DNA from: Clostridia bacterium
GTDB lineage: Bacteria; Bacillota; Clostridia; Oscillospirales; Acutalibacteraceae
Assembly: GCA_017631745.1 (NCBI GenBank)
Contig: JAGBSR010000085.1
Location: 1-24,181, forward strand
Length of the DNA stretch: 24,181 nucleotides
Reading direction: 5' to 3'
This document shows positions 21,670 through 24,181 of this stretch, piece after piece. How positions within the stretch are numbered: the first letter of the stretch is position 1; every line of letters begins with the position of its first letter. The position numbers were made by a program, and so were the translations under genes. The notes beneath the pieces were generated by a model. The model worked only from the letters and a program-made list of their open reading frames with translations. It made no database searches and was not told the origin of the DNA.

Positions 21670-24120
21670 TTATATAAGGTTTTCGGGGTTGATATCTGCG
21701 CTTACACTTACATCGGCATATTTTTTATCTTTGCCGAAGGATATCAGAAGCCCGCTTAGCATATTTCTGAATCGTTTGTTGTTTTTACATTTTATAATTA
21801 TTCTGTATCTGAATTTGTTATTTACTTTTGAAAGTCTCGGAGGCATAGGTCCGAGAACTATAATTTTTACATCTTTATATTCATCGGCAGTGGTACTTTT
21901 AAGCTTTAAAAGAAAATCTCGGGATGCATTCATTGCCTTGACTTCATTTTCGCTGACGAAGCAAACAGAGCACATATCACAGTAAGGAGGATATACCATT
22001 GCCTTCCTGATAATGATTTCATTGTCGTAAAATCCGTCGAAATCCTGCTGCTGAGCAAGTCTGATTATATGATTTTCAGGAGTCAGAGTCTGAATAACAG
22101 CCGTGCCTTTATTTTTACCGCGTCCGCTTCTGCCGACAACCTGAGTCAACAAGTCGAAGGTACGCTCCTGACTTTTGAAATCATCGTTGTTGAGCTGCTG
22201 ATCGGCATTGATAACGCCGACAAGTGTAACATTTTCAAAGTTAAGACCCTTTGCCACCATCTGTGTACCCAGCATAATATCATATTTACCCTCACCGAAT
22301 TCGATGATGTTTTTTTCAAATAAATATCTTGATGAGGTTGAGTCTGTATCCATTCTGAGAATTCTTGCTTCGGGAAGAAGCTCCTCAATTTCTTTCTCTA
22401 TTCGCTGTGTACCGTAGCCTGCATATCTGACATCTTCTTTGCCGCATTCGGGACAAACCTTTGTAAAAGGCACCGAATAGCCGCAATAATGGCACATCAG
22501 ACGGTTGTTTGCACTGTGATATGTCAGCGATATGCTGCAAGACGGACAAGTTACAACACTTCCGCAACTGTCACAAGCGACAAAGGTATTATAACCTCGG
22601 CGGTTGATAAGCAGAATAGATTGTTTTTTATCTTCGAGATTTTTTTCTAATCTTTCAAGAAGCTCTGAGCTGAGGTTGTATTTGTTACCTGCTTGTCTCT
22701 CAGCCTTCATATCAATAACGCTGACATCGGGTAAAACAGCAGAGCCGTATCTCTCGGGCAATACCTCAAGGTCATATTTCCCTCTTTTTGCTGAAGCATA
22801 GCTTTCAATTGAGGGAGTAGCTGAAGATAAGAGAAGCAATGCGTTATGCTTTCCTGCTCTGTATCTTGCCACATCTTTAGTGTGATATTTCGGTGAAGAT
22901 TCGGATTTATAGGTATGCTCCTGTTCCTCGTCAATAACGATAAGACCGATATTATCAAACGGTGCAAATACAGCTGAACGGGTACCGACAACAATTTTAA
23001 CTACGCCGTCTTTTACCCTCTTATATTCGTCTCTTCGTTCACCTGCCGACAAAGCACTGTGAAAAATTGCAATTTCACTGCCGTATCTTCCCTTAAAGAT
23101 AGCCATCATTTGCGGTGTAAGAGAAATCTCAGGTACCATAACGATAACCTGTCTGCCTTCTTTTATAACTTCATCAATAAGCGACAGAAAAACAGAGGTT
23201 TTGCCACTTCCTGTGATACCGTAAAGCAGAGAAACTCCCCCGCCTGAATGATATTTTTCAAGCAGATTACCAAAGGCTTTTTGCTGATTTTCAGTTAATG
23301 ATATCTGCTTCTTAGCATTTTTATCGACTAACTGTGTTTCAGGGGTACGGTAAACAGTAACATCTTCAATTTTAATGTAATTTTTCTTTGAAAGTGTATT
23401 GATTACAGCCGATGTAACACCTGTAAAATAGCATATTTCCTTAACGCTCAGCTGACCCATATCCCACAAAGCATTCATAACCGACTCTTGCTTTTCTGTC
23501 AGCTTGATGCTTTCAGCCTGCTCTCTTGTGATAATTGCCGATGCCGTTTTTACAGAAGCATCATCCATAGCTTTCTCAGCTGTGTAGCTTTTAATCACAA
23601 GGTTTTTCAGCAAAAGCCTGTCAATTATTCCGCAATCTTTGCTGAGTCCCAAAGCATTATAAATCTGACTTTTATCGGCAAAATCCTCTAATGTAAGCAT
23701 ATAGTCATAGACCTGCTTTTCAATATCAGATAATTTTTCAGCCTCTTTTGTTGCAACAGCAAGATATTTTATATCAGTCTTATAGCCGTACCCTGCCGGA
23801 AACTGTACTTTAATTGCCTCGTAATAGGTACAGAAGGTTCTGTCTTTGAGAAACTCGGCAATTTCAAGATTTTCAGTAGAAAAGAAAGGTTCATCACCAA
23901 GAATGTTGATAATATCCTTATATCTGATATTATCCTGCTTTTCGGCAAAGCCGAATATTACGCCCTGCCTTTTTGCCACCTTACTTCTGCCGAATGGAAC
24001 AAGAACTCTTGAGCCTTTTTTTGCTTTTTCTTTTAAATAGTCAGGTATTGTATAACTGTAGAAAATGTCAAAATGATATGCAACATTTTCTACCGCAACC
24101 AAAGCAACGGATTGTTCCAT
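21670..24120 (-). CDS. priA: Primosomal protein N' (replication restart helicase PriA)
   Basis: 816 residues. The N-terminal third is the 3'-end/DNA-binding region with a winged-helix part. Helicase: Walker A GITGSGKT (301-308), DEEQ box (397-400), SSATPS (432-437). Between the helicase lobes lies the zinc-binding block with eight cysteines in pairs: C516/C519, C525/C528, C543/C546, C556/C559. The TQMVAKG and VVGRSGRG motifs of the second lobe are present. PriA loads the replisome at stalled forks. A GGAAGTG ribosome site is placed before the ATG. It heads the def-fmt group, as in B. subtilis. Confidence 0.95.
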   Translation of the reverse strand: MEQSVALVAVENVAYHFDIFYSYTIPDYLKEKAKKGSRVLVPFGRSKVAKRQGVIFGFAEKQDNIRYKDIINILGDEPFFSTENLEIAEFLKDRTFCTYYEAIKVQFPAGYGYKTDIKYLAVATKEAEKLSDIEKQVYDYMLTLEDFADKSQIYNALGLSKDCGIIDRLLLKNLVIKSYTAEKAMDDASVKTASAIITREQAESIKLTEKQESVMNALWDMGQLSVKEICYFTGVTSAVINTLSKKNYIKIEDVTVYRTPETQLVDKNAKKQISLTENQQKAFGNLLEKYHSGGGVSLLYGITGSGKTSVFLSLIDEVIKEGRQVIVMVPEISLTPQMMAIFKGRYGSEIAIFHSALSAGERRDEYKRVKDGVVKIVVGTRSAVFAPFDNIGLIVIDEEQEHTYKSESSPKYHTKDVARYRAGKHNALLLLSSATPSIESYASAKRGKYDLEVLPERYGSAVLPDVSVIDMKAERQAGNKYNLSSELLERLEKNLEDKKQSILLINRRGYNTFVACDSCGSVVTCPSCSISLTYHSANNRLMCHYCGYSVPFTKVCPECGKEDVRYAGYGTQRIEKEIEELLPEARILRMDTDSTSSRYLFEKNIIEFGEGKYDIMLGTQMVAKGLNFENVTLVGVINADQQLNNDDFKSQERTFDLLTQVVGRSGRGKNKGTAVIQTLTPENHIIRLAQQQDFDGFYDNEIIIRKAMVYPPYCDMCSVCFVSENEVKAMNASRDFLLKLKSTTADEYKDVKIIVLGPMPPRLSKVNNKFRYRIIIKCKNNKRFRNMLSGLLISFGKDKKYADVSVSADINPENLI

Positions 24121-24138
24121 ATCATTTCACTTCCTTAC

Positions 24139-24181
24139 TTATATATATCTGATTTCTTCAGGTTCGCTGAGTACAAGCTTA
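24139..24181 (-). CDS. 3' end of an unidentified gene upstream of priA, partial
   Basis: On the minus strand a frame is open from the window edge and ends with TAA at 24141-24139; its last residues read KLVLSEPEEIRYI. The stop is 18 bases before the priA start, the spacing seen elsewhere in this operon. A second frame is also open for 14 codons, so the choice of frame is uncertain, and the family cannot be told from so short a tail. Confidence 0.4.
   Translation of the reverse strand, partial: KLVLSEPEEIRYI

Overview
The window looks like a chromosomal segment of a low-to-moderate GC, spore-forming Firmicute, most likely a gut Clostridia of the Ruminococcaceae/Oscillospirales type. This rests on strong AAGGAG-type ribosome sites throughout, a spoVM gene, an alpha/beta SASP-like gene, and the gene order priA-def-fmt-(zinc protease)-rsmB-rlmN-prpC-prkC-rsgA, which I know from Bacillus and Clostridia. 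The genus is an inference; no rRNA gene is present to fix it.

Left end, 1 to about 3200 (+ strand): the end of a prophage or phage remnant. It holds a partial tail/adhesin-like protein with InlB-type beta repeats, two tiny related ORFs (28 and 44 codons), and an M23 endopeptidase with an SH3-like C-terminal domain (endolysin). A good terminator closes the block. Next to it, on the minus strand, is a 39-residue SASP-like gene whose sequence stops halfway through the normal family domain. The cut end faces the prophage, so this may be the host-phage junction.

3500-12360: small metabolic units. A PHP-domain histidinol-phosphatase-like enzyme and a YfcC-family transporter form a + strand operon. 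Convergent to it is a minus-strand sugar unit: a GPH-family sugar symporter followed by a GH13 oligo-1,6-glucosidase-like enzyme, which would import and cut alpha-1,6-linked oligosaccharides. Next come a two-gene minus operon (an Ap4A-hydrolase-like Nudix protein fused to a pyrophosphatase-like N-terminal domain, then a PF06695 small membrane protein) and, divergently, a Cof-type HAD phosphatase with a TetR regulator.

12360-24181 (all minus): a long housekeeping operon read from right to left. It runs from the 3' tail of an unidentified gene through priA, def, fmt, a membrane zinc metallopeptidase, rsmB, rlmN, prpC, prkC and rsgA. A separate promoter then drives a 49-residue membrane protein and spoVM (26 residues), followed by a terminator and a TtcA-family ATPase. 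The operon joins replication restart, start-formyl/N-terminal methionine processing, rRNA/tRNA modification, Ser/Thr kinase signalling and ribosome assembly. The rpe and thiN genes that lie between rsgA and spoVM in B. subtilis are missing here.

No tRNA, rRNA, CRISPR array, insertion sequence or known riboswitch class was recognised. I found no clear new multi-gene system. The items most worth checking are the truncated SASP at the prophage edge, the paired mini-ORFs before the lysin, the pyrophosphatase-like/Nudix fusion, and the unannotated-size genes around spoVM.
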